From Clostridia bacterium (GTDB lineage Bacteria > Bacillota > Clostridia > Oscillospirales > Acutalibacteraceae), in contig JAGALQ010000005.1 in assembly GCA_017625095.1 (NCBI GenBank), positions 1-55,987 on the forward strand: a stretch of DNA of 55,987 nt, given 5' to 3'. This document shows, in pieces, positions 26,926 to 36,600 of this stretch. Position 1 is the first letter of the stretch. Every line of letters starts with the position of its first letter. A model generated the notes under the pieces. The model saw nothing but the letters and a program-made list of their open reading frames with translations. It was not told the origin of the DNA and searched no databases. The translations under genes and the position numbers were made by a program.

Positions 26926-29343
26926 ATGTCAAAATTCAGCGATCTTATTTCAAAAATGACTCTTGAAGAAAAAGCCGCACTCTGTGACGGCGGTGATTTC
27001 TGGCACCTCAAAGGAATGGAAAAATACGGCATTCCGTCAGTAATGGTCTGCGACGGCCCTCACGGACTGCGTAAAAAGGACTACAGCAAAACCGGCGACA
27101 GCCTTAGCAACAGTGTGCCCGCAATCAGCTACCCCACAGCTGCAACAACAGCAGCATCATGGGACCCCGAGCTGCTCTACAAGATGGGTGTTGCACTCGG
27201 TAAGAAATGCCTTAAAGAAGAAGTCGGCGTACTCCTTGGCCCCGGTATCAATATGAAGCGTTCTCCCCTTTGCGGCAGAAACTTCGAATATTTTGCAGAA
27301 GATCCGATCCTTGCAGGTGAGCTTGCAGCAGGCTTCATCAACGGCGTTCAGTCAATGGGTGTCGGCACTTCACTCAAGCACTTCTGCGCAAACAGCCAGG
27401 AAACACGCAGAATGACCTGCGACTCCGTTGTTGACGAGCGTGCACTGCGTGAGATCTACCTCACAGCTTTTGAAATTGCTGTCAAGAAGGCTCAGCCCTG
27501 GACAGTTATGAATTCATATAACAAGATCAACGGCTTCCACGGCTCGGAAAACAAGCACACTCAGATCGAGATTCTCCGCGATGAGTGGGGCTTTGACGGC
27601 GTAGTTGTCAGCGACTGGGGCGCAGCAAACGACAGAGTGCTCGGCCTCAAGAACGGTAACGACCTTGAAATGCCCTCATCTGCAGGCTCAGGCACAAAGA
27701 AGATTGTTGAGGCAGTAAAGAACGGCACACTCGACGAAGCTGTTGTAACAGAGCGTGCGCTCAACATACTCAAGCTCATCGACAAGGCAGTTGCAGGCGC
27801 AAAGAAAAATTATCCCTACAACGATCTTGATGATCAGGATTTTGCAAGAGAGATTGCAGCAAACTCAATGGTTCTTCTCAAGAACAACGGCATTCTTCCG
27901 CTCAAGAAGGACAAAAAGGTTGCTGTTATCGGCGAGCTTGCAAGAACACCCAGATATCAGGGTGCAGGCAGCTCACACATCAACCCCACAAAGCTCGACA
28001 ATGCTCTTGAAGAGCTTCAGAAGGTCGGCTACAGCGTAGAATTCGCTCAGGGTTATGAGCTTTCAAACAAAAAGGCAAAGAAGAACGACGCTCACCTTGC
28101 AGAAGCTGTAAAGCTTGCAGCTGAAAGCGAGACAGTTATCCTCTTCATAGGTCTTACAGACGAATATGAGGCAGAAGGCTTTGACAGAAGCCATATGAAC
28201 CTCCCTGCAGCTCACGATAAGCTCGTAGAGGAAATTGCAAAAGTCAACAAGAACGTTATCATTGTTCTTGCAGGCGGCTCACCCGTTGAGATGCCGTGGA
28301 ACGATTCAGTTGCAGCAGTGCTCAACTCCTACCTCGGCGGTCAGGCAGGCGCAGGTGCAGTTGCGGACATCATCAGCGGTAAGGTCAACCCGAGCGGTAA
28401 GCTCCCCGAAACATATCCGATGGTATATGCTGACACACCCGCAAAGAACAACTTCCCCGGCAACCCCGCAACTGTTGAATACCGCGAGAGCATCTACATC
28501 GGCTACAGATACTACGAAAAAGCAAACAAGGCTGTCCGTTACCCCTTCGGCTTCGGTCTTTCTTACACGACATTTGAGTATTCAGACATCAAGCTCGACA
28601 AGGCTGCTATGAGCGAAGACGAGAAACTCAAGGTCACATTCACAGTCAAAAACACAGGCTCTGTTGCAGGCTACGAAACAGCTCAGCTCTATGTAGCTGA
28701 CAAGGTAAGCACAATTTACAGACCGTCCAAAGAGCTCAAGGGATTCAAGAAGGTATGGCTTGAGCCGGGCGAGAGCAAAGAGGTTGAGATTGAGCTTTGC
28801 AAGCGTGCATTCGCTTTCTATAACGTAAACATCAACGATTGGTGCGTTGAGAGCGGCGAGTTTGACATTCTTGTAGGTGCTTCAAGTGCAGACATCAAGC
28901 TCACGGCAACAGTCAACGTCAGCGGCACAACAGAAAACATTCCCGACTATTCTGCAGTCGCTCCCCTCTATTACAGCGGTGACGTTCAGAATGTTCCTGC
29001 AGAGCAGTTTGTTGCTGTTCTGGGCAGAGAGCTTCCCGCAACGGATTACCCTGCTGACAGAAAGCTCGGCATTCAGGACACATTCGAGAGCTGTGCACAC
29101 ACAAAGAACGGCAAGCGCTTTTACAAGCTTCTCACCACTCTCATCCCTGCAGGCTTCGCACAGGCTATCGCTATGCAGACTCCGTTCCGCGATTTCATCA
29201 GCATGAGCGGCGGCGTATTCAGCGAGCAGATGGCTGACGGCCTTGTAAAATGGCTCAGCGGCGAAAAGGGCGGCATCCGTCTTATCGTCAAGGACATCCC
29301 CCGAGCAATCGGCGGCATCGGTCCGCTTCTCAAGCAGATATAA
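26926..29343 (+). CDS. Glycoside hydrolase family 3 beta-glucosidase-type enzyme
   Basis: The 805-residue protein has the GH3 N-terminal TIM-like domain with the nucleophile motif VVSDWGAAND (Asp), a GH3 C-terminal alpha/beta sandwich domain, a fibronectin type III-like domain (about 590-665) and about 130 further residues of unknown type at the end. There is no signal peptide, so it works in the cytoplasm on imported oligosaccharides or glycosides; beta-glucosidase is the most common activity but xylosidase or other specificity is possible. It follows rmuC by 3 bp. The gap to pckG (29344-29490) holds only the pckG promoter region. Confidence 0.9.
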   Translation: MSKFSDLISKMTLEEKAALCDGGDFWHLKGMEKYGIPSVMVCDGPHGLRKKDYSKTGDSLSNSVPAISYPTAATTAASWDPELLYKMGVALGKKCLKEEVGVLLGPGINMKRSPLCGRNFEYFAEDPILAGELAAGFINGVQSMGVGTSLKHFCANSQETRRMTCDSVVDERALREIYLTAFEIAVKKAQPWTVMNSYNKINGFHGSENKHTQIEILRDEWGFDGVVVSDWGAANDRVLGLKNGNDLEMPSSAGSGTKKIVEAVKNGTLDEAVVTERALNILKLIDKAVAGAKKNYPYNDLDDQDFAREIAANSMVLLKNNGILPLKKDKKVAVIGELARTPRYQGAGSSHINPTKLDNALEELQKVGYSVEFAQGYELSNKKAKKNDAHLAEAVKLAAESETVILFIGLTDEYEAEGFDRSHMNLPAAHDKLVEEIAKVNKNVIIVLAGGSPVEMPWNDSVAAVLNSYLGGQAGAGAVADIISGKVNPSGKLPETYPMVYADTPAKNNFPGNPATVEYRESIYIGYRYYEKANKAVRYPFGFGLSYTTFEYSDIKLDKAAMSEDEKLKVTFTVKNTGSVAGYETAQLYVADKVSTIYRPSKELKGFKKVWLEPGESKEVEIELCKRAFAFYNVNINDWCVESGEFDILVGASSADIKLTATVNVSGTTENIPDYSAVAPLYYSGDVQNVPAEQFVAVLGRELPATDYPADRKLGIQDTFESCAHTKNGKRFYKLLTTLIPAGFAQAIAMQTPFRDFISMSGGVFSEQMADGLVKWLSGEKGGIRLIVKDIPRAIGGIGPLLKQI

Positions 29344-29404
29344 GTTTTAAGCAAATTCAACCAAAAAATGCCACAAACTTTTTAAATGTTTGTCGTATTT
29401 AAGA

Positions 29405-29433
29405 TTGCAGTTTTGCTCAAAATAATATATATT
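29405..29433 (+). promoter_or_regulatory. Possible pckG promoter
   Basis: TTGCAG (29405-29410), a 17-bp spacer and TATATT (29428-29433), in an AT-rich region 58 bp before the start codon. A short dyad AATGAA/TTCATT at about 29443-29460 follows. Confidence 0.5.
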
Positions 29434-29490
29434 TATAAACGGAATGAATTTCGTTCATTATTCAGTTTTTAATTGAAAGGAGTCGACAAA

Positions 29491-31272
29491 ATGACAAATC
29501 TCACAACAAATAAAAGCGTTCTCTCCTGGATCGAAGAGAAGGTAGAGCTCGTAAAGCCCGACAAAATTGTCTGGATCGACGGCTCACAGGAGCAGATCGA
29601 TGCACTCAGAGCAGAAGCTTGCTCAACAGGCGAAATGATCAAGCTCAATCAGGATCTTCTCCCCGATTGTTACCTTCACAGAACAGCTGTCAACGACGTT
29701 GCACGTGTTGAAGGCAGAACATTCATCTGTGCTCCCACTAAGGAGCTTGCAGGCCCCACAAACAACTGGATGGATCCCACAGAAGCTTATGAAATGCTCT
29801 ACAGCATCGCAAAGGATTCATACAAGGGCAGAACAATGTACGTTATTCCCTACTCAATGGGTCCCGTAGGCAGCCGCTTCTCCAAGATCGGTATCGAGCT
29901 TACAGACTCCATCTACGTTGTTCTCAACATGGTTATCATGACAAGAGTTGGCACTAAGGTTCTCGAAGCTCTCGGCGACAGCAACGACTGGGTTCGCGGC
30001 CTTCACTGCAAGTGCGAAATCGACGAAGAGAAGAGATATATCTGCCAGTTCCCGCAGGATAACACAATCATCTCCGTTAACTCCGGTTACGGCGGAAACG
30101 TTCTCCTCGGCAAGAAGTGCTTTGCACTTCGTATCGCTTCATATCAGGGTTGGAAAGAAGGCTGGCAGGCTGAGCACATGCTCATCCTCGGCGTTGAGAA
30201 GCCCGACGGCGAAGTTAAGTATATCTGTGCTGCATTCCCCTCAGCTTGCGGCAAGACCAACCTTGCTATGCTCATTCCTCCCAAAGCTTACCTTGAGAAG
30301 GGCTACAAGGTATGGTGCGTAGGCGACGATATTTCCTGGATCCGTAAGGGTGAGGATGGCAGACTCTATGCTATCAACCCCGAAAACGGCTTCTTCGGCG
30401 TTGCACCCGGCACAAACAACAAGTCCAACCCCAACGCTCTTGCAGCTACAATGAAGGGCACAATCTTCACCAACGTTGCTCACAACCTTGACAACAACAC
30501 AGTATGGTGGGAAGGCCTTGACAAGAATCCTCCCGCAAACGCTATGGAGTGGAAGGGCAACCCCTGGAACGGTCAGGAGAGCGAAGAGAAGGGCGCACAT
30601 CCCAACAGCCGCTTCACAGCTCCCGCTGTAAACTGCCCCTGCATCAGCTCCGAGTTTGAGAATCCCGCAGGCGTACCGATCTCCGCTATCGTATTCGGCG
30701 GCAGACGCGCAAAGCTTGCTCCCCTCGTATATCAGTCACGCGACTGGAACCACGGTGTATTCGTAGGCTCAATCATGGCTTCCGAAACAACAGCTGCAGC
30801 AGCAGGTGCTGTCGGCGTTGTCCGCCGCGATCCCATGGCTATGCTTCCCTTCTGCGGTTACAACATGGGTGAGTACTGGCAGCACTGGATCAACATCGGT
30901 GAAACACTCGATGCTGACAAGGCTCCCAAGATCTTCAACGTTAACTGGTTCCGTAAGGATGACGAAGGCAACTTCATGTGGCCCGGTTTCGGTGACAACC
31001 TTCGTGTTCTCGAGTGGATCCTTGACCGTTGCGACGGCAAGGTAGACGCTGACGAGGTTGCTATCGGTTACGTTCCCAAGGCTGAGGACATCAACCTTGA
31101 GGGTATCGAGGATGAGGTTTCTGTTGACACACTCAAGGCTATGCTTGACGTTGACAAGGATCTCTGGAACGCAGAAACAGCAGGCATCGAAGAGTTCTAC
31201 GGCAAGTTTGGTGACACACTTCCCAAGGCCCTTGCTGATGAGCTTGCAACTCTCCGTGCAAACCTCAAATAA
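29491..31272 (+). CDS. pckG: Phosphoenolpyruvate carboxykinase (GTP)
   Basis: The start is the ATG 8 bases after AAAGGAG (593 residues), the usual length of GTP-type enzymes. Clear motifs: YGGNVLLGKKCFALRIAS, the P-loop with reactive Cys FPSACGKTNLAML, and VGDDISWIRKGEDGRLYAINP. It interconverts oxaloacetate plus GTP with PEP, CO2 and GDP. In fermenting anaerobes it often runs in the carboxylating direction to make oxaloacetate. It is monocistronic and probably highly expressed, to judge from strongly biased codon use (frequent CTC, GGC, AAG). Confidence 0.96.
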   Translation: MTNLTTNKSVLSWIEEKVELVKPDKIVWIDGSQEQIDALRAEACSTGEMIKLNQDLLPDCYLHRTAVNDVARVEGRTFICAPTKELAGPTNNWMDPTEAYEMLYSIAKDSYKGRTMYVIPYSMGPVGSRFSKIGIELTDSIYVVLNMVIMTRVGTKVLEALGDSNDWVRGLHCKCEIDEEKRYICQFPQDNTIISVNSGYGGNVLLGKKCFALRIASYQGWKEGWQAEHMLILGVEKPDGEVKYICAAFPSACGKTNLAMLIPPKAYLEKGYKVWCVGDDISWIRKGEDGRLYAINPENGFFGVAPGTNNKSNPNALAATMKGTIFTNVAHNLDNNTVWWEGLDKNPPANAMEWKGNPWNGQESEEKGAHPNSRFTAPAVNCPCISSEFENPAGVPISAIVFGGRRAKLAPLVYQSRDWNHGVFVGSIMASETTAAAAGAVGVVRRDPMAMLPFCGYNMGEYWQHWINIGETLDADKAPKIFNVNWFRKDDEGNFMWPGFGDNLRVLEWILDRCDGKVDADEVAIGYVPKAEDINLEGIEDEVSVDTLKAMLDVDKDLWNAETAGIEEFYGKFGDTLPKALADELATLRANLK

Positions 31273-31286
31273 GAAAATATAATTTT

Positions 31287-31318
31287 AAAAGCTATCCTCG
31301 GTTGAGGATAGCTTTTTT
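31287..31318. terminator. Bidirectional terminator between pckG and spoIID
   Basis: The stem GCTATCCTC with its complement GAGGATAGC (loop GGTT) is flanked by AAAA on the left and TTTTTT on the right, so it serves both convergent genes. Confidence 0.9.
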
Positions 31319-31320
31319 GT

Positions 31321-32307
31321 TTATGCAATTTCAACGCCGCTGTAATAGTGCTTCAATATCTCCTCCCAGGTGCTGCCCTGACGCGCCATATAATCCGCAC
31401 CGTACTGACTCATTCCGACTCCGTGACCGTAGCCCTCAGTTGTGAATCTGAAAGTGCCGTCGCTGAATTCAAACGTAAACACCGCGCTTCTGAGTCCCAA
31501 TGCATCACGCACCTGCATACCCGCAAATTCCGCACCGCCTACCGTCAGGCTCTTTACATAGCCGTTATCGTCCTTTTTAATCTTGCCGACCCAGCTGTCT
31601 GCCTCACCGCTGAGCTGACAACCATCGAGCGAGGACACCGCCGACGAAAACTCCTGCGCAGTCATCACAACAGTCTTAACACAATCGGGCGACAGCTTAT
31701 CGCCGACACTTGTTACGCTTTTCAGATACGGCACTTCACTGCCCCAGACGGTTTCTGCACTGTGTGTAACACCGCTGTTGTTGGCGTGGAATGCCGCTAT
31801 AATCGGTTCCCCTTCATAAGTGATGCACTTGCCTGCCACATCCTCAACAGCTTTTGTCAGTTTTTTTTCATAGCTTCCTGCTTTATCGCCCCATTTTTCA
31901 GCGCGCTCCTCCTCTGTCAGATACCCCTGATGTGTTGCCGCATCGTTTGAAAGATACGCACCTTTAAGTCCTGAATCGGGAGAAGATTCCTGCTCTGCTT
32001 TTTTATAGAGAAGATATGTATATGCCGCAACAGCCTGAGCTTTAAGTGCCTGCTCATGATAAGTCGGCAGCATCTCGGCGGCAAGCACACCTACCAGATA
32101 TTCTTCGAGCGTAATACTCAGCACCAGGTCATCCTCAGACATAAAAACCTTCACTGTTTCGTCAGAAGATTTCTCTTTTTTGCCGTCTTGCTCCGTAATG
32201 GTAATATCATCTTCACGCACAGAATTATCACCCTGCCTGAGTGCTGTCAGAGGCATAACAACCAGTGCCAGAGTTACTATCAGAGCCGCAAATTTGTAAA
32301 ATCCCAT
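31321..32307 (-). CDS. spoIID: Stage II sporulation protein D (SpoIID)
   Basis: The 328-residue protein has an N-terminal membrane segment (about 5-24) and the SpoIID domain with LEEYLVGVLAAEMLPTYHEQALKAQAVAAYTY (read in short pieces: EEYLVGVLAAEM, ALKAQAVAAYTY), FHANNSGVTHSAETVW and the closing GYGHGVGMSQYGA. SpoIID is a lytic transglycosylase that, with SpoIIM and SpoIIP, thins septal peptidoglycan and drives engulfment of the forespore. The catalytic Glu is in AAEM. It stands alone and divergent from the citrate synthase gene. Confidence 0.95.
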   Translation of the reverse strand: MGFYKFAALIVTLALVVMPLTALRQGDNSVREDDITITEQDGKKEKSSDETVKVFMSEDDLVLSITLEEYLVGVLAAEMLPTYHEQALKAQAVAAYTYLLYKKAEQESSPDSGLKGAYLSNDAATHQGYLTEEERAEKWGDKAGSYEKKLTKAVEDVAGKCITYEGEPIIAAFHANNSGVTHSAETVWGSEVPYLKSVTSVGDKLSPDCVKTVVMTAQEFSSAVSSLDGCQLSGEADSWVGKIKKDDNGYVKSLTVGGAEFAGMQVRDALGLRSAVFTFEFSDGTFRFTTEGYGHGVGMSQYGADYMARQGSTWEEILKHYYSGVEIA

Positions 32308-32334
32308 TTTTTATTCCTCACTTTTCAATAATGA

Positions 32335-32364
32335 TTGACTTTTTTGCAGAAGTTATAGTATAAT
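32335..32364 (+). promoter_or_regulatory. Promoter of the citrate synthase operon
   Basis: TTGACT (32335-32340), an 18-bp spacer and TATAAT (32359-32364), 65 bp before the start codon. Confidence 0.75.
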
Positions 32365-32429
32365 GTATTCTCAAATAATATTCTATAAGTATATTTATAT
32401 GTAATCCTTTAAGGAAGGAGGACCGACAT

Positions 32430-33857
32430 ATGTCAAGATATATGTCCCCTATCAGCAACGATTCCCTCATAAGCTTATGCAACGAAATTCAAATTAATGA
32501 CAGGATTGATCCTAACGATTACAACCGTTACGGTGTCAAAAGAGGTCTGAGAAACAACGACGGTACAGGCGTTATGGCAGGCCTTACAAAAATCTGCAGC
32601 GTTGACGGCTACTACATAGAAGACGGTGAGCGTGTGCCCCGCCCCGGTAAACTCAACTTCAGAGGTCTCGACGTAAACGAGATTGTTGAGGGTTGCCGCA
32701 AGGAAGACCGTTTCGGCTTTGAAGAGGTCGCATGGCTTCTCATTTTCGGTGCGCTTCCCACACCTGAACAGCTCTCAAAATTCAGCAACGTACTTGCAGA
32801 ATGCCGTGAGCTTCCCGAGGACTTCATTGAAGATATGATTATGAAGGCTCCCTCACCCAACATTATGAATAAAATGGCGCGTTCCGTAATGGCGCTCTAT
32901 TCTTACGACGATAACCCCGACGATATTTCAACGGTGAACGTACTGCGTCAGTGCATCCAGCTTATCGCACAGCTCCCCTCAATTATGAGCTACGCATACC
33001 AGGTTAAACGCCGCCACTATTACAAGAAGAGTATGTACATCCATCAGCCCAAGCGTGAGCTTTGCACAGCACAGTCAATCCTGCGCACAATCCGCTCAGA
33101 CAGACTTTTCACCGACGAAGAGGCAAAGCTTCTTGACCTGTGCCTCATTCTCCACTCGGAGCACGGCGGCGGTAACAACTCAACCTTCGCAACACGTGTG
33201 CTCACATCATCAGGCACAGACACATATTCCGCAATTGCCGCAGGTATCGGTTCACTCAAAGGACCTAAGCACGGCGGTGCAAACATCAAGGTTAAAGAAA
33301 TGACCGCGCTTATGGCTGAAGAAATTTTAGACATCACCAACGAAGGTCAGGTTGCAGACTACATCGCAAAGCTTATCAGAAAAGAAGCAGGCGACCGTTC
33401 AGGTCTTGTTTACGGTCTCGGTCACGCAATTTACACAATGTCCGACCCGAGAGCGGTTCTTCTCAAAGAGGCTGCTCGTAACTTCATTTTCAGCGAAGAA
33501 TTTGAGAGAAGATTCCGTCAGCTTGAGCTTCTTGAAGAGCTTACACCCGATATTTTCCGCTCAATCAAGGGCGATATGAAACCTATCTGTGCAAATGTAG
33601 ACCTTTACTCGGGTCTTATATACGATATGCTCGGAATTCCTGAAGATCTCTTCACGCCCCTGTTCACCGTCTCACGTATGGCAGGTTGGGCAGCACACAG
33701 AATAGAAGAGCTCACAACAGGCAAGCGCATTATCCGCCCCGCATACAAGAACGTCACTCTTCCCTACCACTATATTGCGCTTGATAAGCGTACCGAAGAA
33801 AACATTATGCATCCCGACAAATATATCCCCAGCGAAGCCCGCGCAGTTCTCAAATAA
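32430..33857 (+). CDS. gltA: Citrate (Si)-synthase / 2-methylcitrate synthase family
   Basis: The 475-residue protein matches the citrate synthase fold with the catalytic blocks LILHSEHGGGNN (first His), GPKHGGAN (second His) and the Asp region PICANVDLYSGLIYDM. It condenses oxaloacetate and acetyl-CoA, feeding citrate to glutamate synthesis in the partial TCA cycle of anaerobes. A long N-terminal extension of about 60 residues before the first family motif is common in clostridial members. A strong AAGGAAGGAGG site precedes the start. It is the first of four closely packed genes (gaps 17, 24 and 31 bp). Methylcitrate synthase cannot be excluded. Confidence 0.9.
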   Translation: MSRYMSPISNDSLISLCNEIQINDRIDPNDYNRYGVKRGLRNNDGTGVMAGLTKICSVDGYYIEDGERVPRPGKLNFRGLDVNEIVEGCRKEDRFGFEEVAWLLIFGALPTPEQLSKFSNVLAECRELPEDFIEDMIMKAPSPNIMNKMARSVMALYSYDDNPDDISTVNVLRQCIQLIAQLPSIMSYAYQVKRRHYYKKSMYIHQPKRELCTAQSILRTIRSDRLFTDEEAKLLDLCLILHSEHGGGNNSTFATRVLTSSGTDTYSAIAAGIGSLKGPKHGGANIKVKEMTALMAEEILDITNEGQVADYIAKLIRKEAGDRSGLVYGLGHAIYTMSDPRAVLLKEAARNFIFSEEFERRFRQLELLEELTPDIFRSIKGDMKPICANVDLYSGLIYDMLGIPEDLFTPLFTVSRMAGWAAHRIEELTTGKRIIRPAYKNVTLPYHYIALDKRTEENIMHPDKYIPSEARAVLK

Positions 33858-33874
33858 TAAAGAGGTGTCATTTA

Positions 33875-34771
33875 ATGAAAAAAATCAAAGGCTCCCTTTC
33901 AAAGCCTGAACCTACCGTATTAATCTCAATTGCTGCATTGAGTCTTTGCGCTCTTCTTCCGCTTCGTGTATACCAGGTAACAACGCTGATTGATCCTGAA
34001 ACAGGTTTCTTCACCAGCAATCACTTCACGATTCCTCTGATGTATGCAATCGGCGCAGCTGTAATAATTGCGCTTCCGGTGCTCAGCTTTCTTAACAGCA
34101 AAGCAAACCGCGCACGCAACTGCGTTGTAAAAAGCACTTCTCTCGGAATAATCTCAATACTTACAGCGCTAGGCATGACATATGACTCAATCGTGAGTGT
34201 ACTGGGTTTTATGCAGATTAACAGCGAATACTCTGTCGCAGCACATAATATCAAATATTCCACGTATCTCACACAGTCCGGTGCGGCAGCACTCATTGCA
34301 GAAGGCATTACAGGCATTCTGGCTGCATTCTTCTTCAGCATATATGCCGTATCATGCTTCAGAAAAGAATCCAAGCTTTCATCATTTGCCCTTATCTCAG
34401 TCACACCCACACTCTGGGCAATTTCAAGAATAGTATTAAAATTTCTTGAGAAAATAAGCTTTGTAAACATATCAGATCTTCTGCTTGAGCTTATAATGCT
34501 TGCATTTATGATTATGTTTATGCTCACGTTTGCACAGGTTGTCACGGGCACTTCACCCGAAATCAGTGCATGGCGTCTTTTCGGCTGCGGTCTTCCTGCC
34601 GCTGTTATGGCATTTATCACCTGCGTGCCGAGAATCTTCCTTGCTTTAACAGGTAACGCAGAGCTTATGGTAGAGGGTTACGAAATCGAATTCTGTGACC
34701 TTGCTCTGGCTATTTTCATCCCCGTTTTCCTTTACAACACAGCAACAGCTAAAAAAACATCCGAAAACTAA
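33875..34771 (+). CDS. Unknown multi-pass membrane protein
   Basis: The 298-residue protein is mostly hydrophobic with about seven or eight membrane segments spaced through its length, short charged loops and no soluble domain. I do not recognise a family and see no transport motif. It lies 17 bp behind citrate synthase and 24 bp before an AEC transporter gene, so it is part of that operon. It might take part in carboxylate transport or sensing, but that is guesswork from position only. GAGGTG precedes the start. Confidence 0.65.
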   Translation: MKKIKGSLSKPEPTVLISIAALSLCALLPLRVYQVTTLIDPETGFFTSNHFTIPLMYAIGAAVIIALPVLSFLNSKANRARNCVVKSTSLGIISILTALGMTYDSIVSVLGFMQINSEYSVAAHNIKYSTYLTQSGAAALIAEGITGILAAFFFSIYAVSCFRKESKLSSFALISVTPTLWAISRIVLKFLEKISFVNISDLLLELIMLAFMIMFMLTFAQVVTGTSPEISAWRLFGCGLPAAVMAFITCVPRIFLALTGNAELMVEGYEIEFCDLALAIFIPVFLYNTATAKKTSEN

Positions 34772-34795
34772 AACACCGAAAGGTCTGTTAACGTT

Positions 34796-35722
34796 TTGTT
34801 TATCACCAATCTGCTTACCACAGCACAGCAGGTGCTCATACTCTATATTCTGATTGCAGTCGGATTTGTCGCAGATAAAACCGGGCTTTACACTGAAAAG
34901 GCATCAAAGCTCAACACAAACCTGCTTTTTTACATTGTAACGCCGCTGGTTATTGTCAACAGCTTTATGAGTATTGACAATTCACGCGAAAACCTCAGAA
35001 ACTTTGCATTTGCGGCACTCGGCGGTGTAGTAATCCACCTGATAGGTATGGTGCTGATACTGCCGCTGTTCAGAAAAACCGAAAAATCAAAAGCAGGGCT
35101 GTACCGCTATGCCTGTATGTACGGCAACTGCGGATATATGGCTTTACCGCTTGCAAACGCCGTGCTCGGTCCTCAGGGTGCATTTTATTGCTCTGCAATA
35201 ATTATGGTGTTCAACATTTTTTCGTTCACCCACGGCATATATATTATGGGAGCACAAAAAGGCGGCTTCAACTTCAAAAAGCTTCTGATAAACCCCGGCT
35301 CAATCGGAGTTGCATTAGGTTTGCCGCTTTATCTGCTCGGCGTTGAACTGCCGACGGTTATTGCAACACCGATAAGCAGCCTTGCTACGCTCAATACTCC
35401 GCTTGCAATGCTCATTTTCGGCACTTATATAGCACACACCGACCTGAAAACAATGTTCACCGATAAGAAGATTTATGTAGTCGCACTTATCAAGCTTATT
35501 GCAATTCCGCTGATAATGATTGCCGGCTTCAAACTGCTCAACGTGCCGAAAGAACTCGCAATGGCAATCTCCGTTTCGGCATCTGCACCCTGCGCCAACA
35601 ACACAGTTATTCTCGCAGGAAAATACGGGCTTGATACCGGTGTTGCTTCCAAAACTGTTGCACTCGTCAGCTTTTTTTCAATCATCACAATGCCTGTTAT
35701 GATTGCACTTGCAGCAACGTAA
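34796..35722 (+). CDS. AEC (auxin efflux carrier) family transporter
   Basis: The start is a TTG, 11 bases after GAAAGG; there is no closer ATG at the N-terminus, and the first membrane segment begins right away. The 308-residue protein has about ten membrane segments in two halves, as in PF03547, with YGNCGYMALPLANAVLG in the first half and SASAPCANNTVILAGKYG in the second. Bacterial members include malonate, malate or lactate carriers. Placement in a citrate synthase operon fits an organic acid substrate, but this is inference. Confidence 0.85.
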   Translation: MFITNLLTTAQQVLILYILIAVGFVADKTGLYTEKASKLNTNLLFYIVTPLVIVNSFMSIDNSRENLRNFAFAALGGVVIHLIGMVLILPLFRKTEKSKAGLYRYACMYGNCGYMALPLANAVLGPQGAFYCSAIIMVFNIFSFTHGIYIMGAQKGGFNFKKLLINPGSIGVALGLPLYLLGVELPTVIATPISSLATLNTPLAMLIFGTYIAHTDLKTMFTDKKIYVVALIKLIAIPLIMIAGFKLLNVPKELAMAISVSASAPCANNTVILAGKYGLDTGVASKTVALVSFFSIITMPVMIALAAT

Positions 35723-35753
35723 CATCATTCCATTCGAAAGGAAGAAACGAAAA

Positions 35754-36593
35754 ATGTCAAAAGACAAAAAAAGAAAAGGTCAAAGCAAACTCGCTTTCCC
35801 TCTCGGACTTGCAGTTATACTCTTTGCAATAGTAGGCGTTGTCTTTGCAGTAGGTGCAGGAATTGACGGAGTAAAAAAACTGACTGACAACTCGGCAAAA
35901 AAGCTCGAATATGAAACAATGCTTATCCCCGTGGTTATGTACGATCCGGATATGTTTGACGACGTTTCCTCAGCCAAGCTTGACCAGCTTACTGTCTGCG
36001 CCGTATGGGGAATTATCAAGGACGAAAAGAATTACCCAGGCAAATACGAAACAGATGACCAGGGTAACATTATGATTCCCGCAGAGGATGTTGAAAAAGA
36101 GTTTGCCAAGCTCTTCGGAAACGATGCGGTGCCGACACACATAGGTGTCAAGGGAAACTTTGATGAATTTGTGTTCAACGAGCAGAGCAGATGTTACCTT
36201 GTAACCTCAGCAGGTACGGTGCCGATTTACACACCCAAGGTTGTAGAAATTGACAAAACGTCAAACACTGTTGTACTTACCGTAGGTTACCTCGCAGCAG
36301 AAGCCTGGGCACAGGATTCTGCAGGCAACTTCATTCAGCCTGAGCCCAGCAAGTACGTCAAAGTCACACTTCGTGAAAACGATAACGGATATTACATAAG
36401 CGCAATGCAGACAACGGATTCACCCGAAGATGCACAGCCCGGTGTAACACTGCCGACAGCTGCAGTTATACCGACACCTGACACGTTGGAAGAAGAAGTA
36501 TCAGACGAAGACAGTTCCGAAGAAGAAACCATTGATGAAAAAGCATCCGACGAGGAATCATTAAGCGATAAAGATTCCTCAAGCGAAGAATAA
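35754..36593 (+). CDS. Single-pass membrane protein with acidic C-terminal tail, function unknown
   Basis: The start is set at the ATG after GAAAGGAAG (279 residues); an upstream in-frame extension would run back into the AEC gene. It has a very basic N-terminus (SKDKKRKGQSK), one membrane segment (about 15-38), a soluble domain of about 190 residues with no family I recognise, and a terminal run of about 40 residues dominated by Glu, Asp and Ser. The topology rule puts the basic end in the cytoplasm and the acidic tail outside. It is the last gene of the citrate synthase operon, with a terminator right after. Confidence 0.7.
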   Translation: MSKDKKRKGQSKLAFPLGLAVILFAIVGVVFAVGAGIDGVKKLTDNSAKKLEYETMLIPVVMYDPDMFDDVSSAKLDQLTVCAVWGIIKDEKNYPGKYETDDQGNIMIPAEDVEKEFAKLFGNDAVPTHIGVKGNFDEFVFNEQSRCYLVTSAGTVPIYTPKVVEIDKTSNTVVLTVGYLAAEAWAQDSAGNFIQPEPSKYVKVTLRENDNGYYISAMQTTDSPEDAQPGVTLPTAAVIPTPDTLEEEVSDEDSSEEETIDEKASDEESLSDKDSSSEE

Positions 36594-36600
36594 AGGTCAA

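Noticed and set aside
29372-29392. A hairpin (ACAAAC/GTTTGT) as terminator of rmuC-GH3
   Set aside because: The stem is weak and no T-run follows directly on the plus strand.
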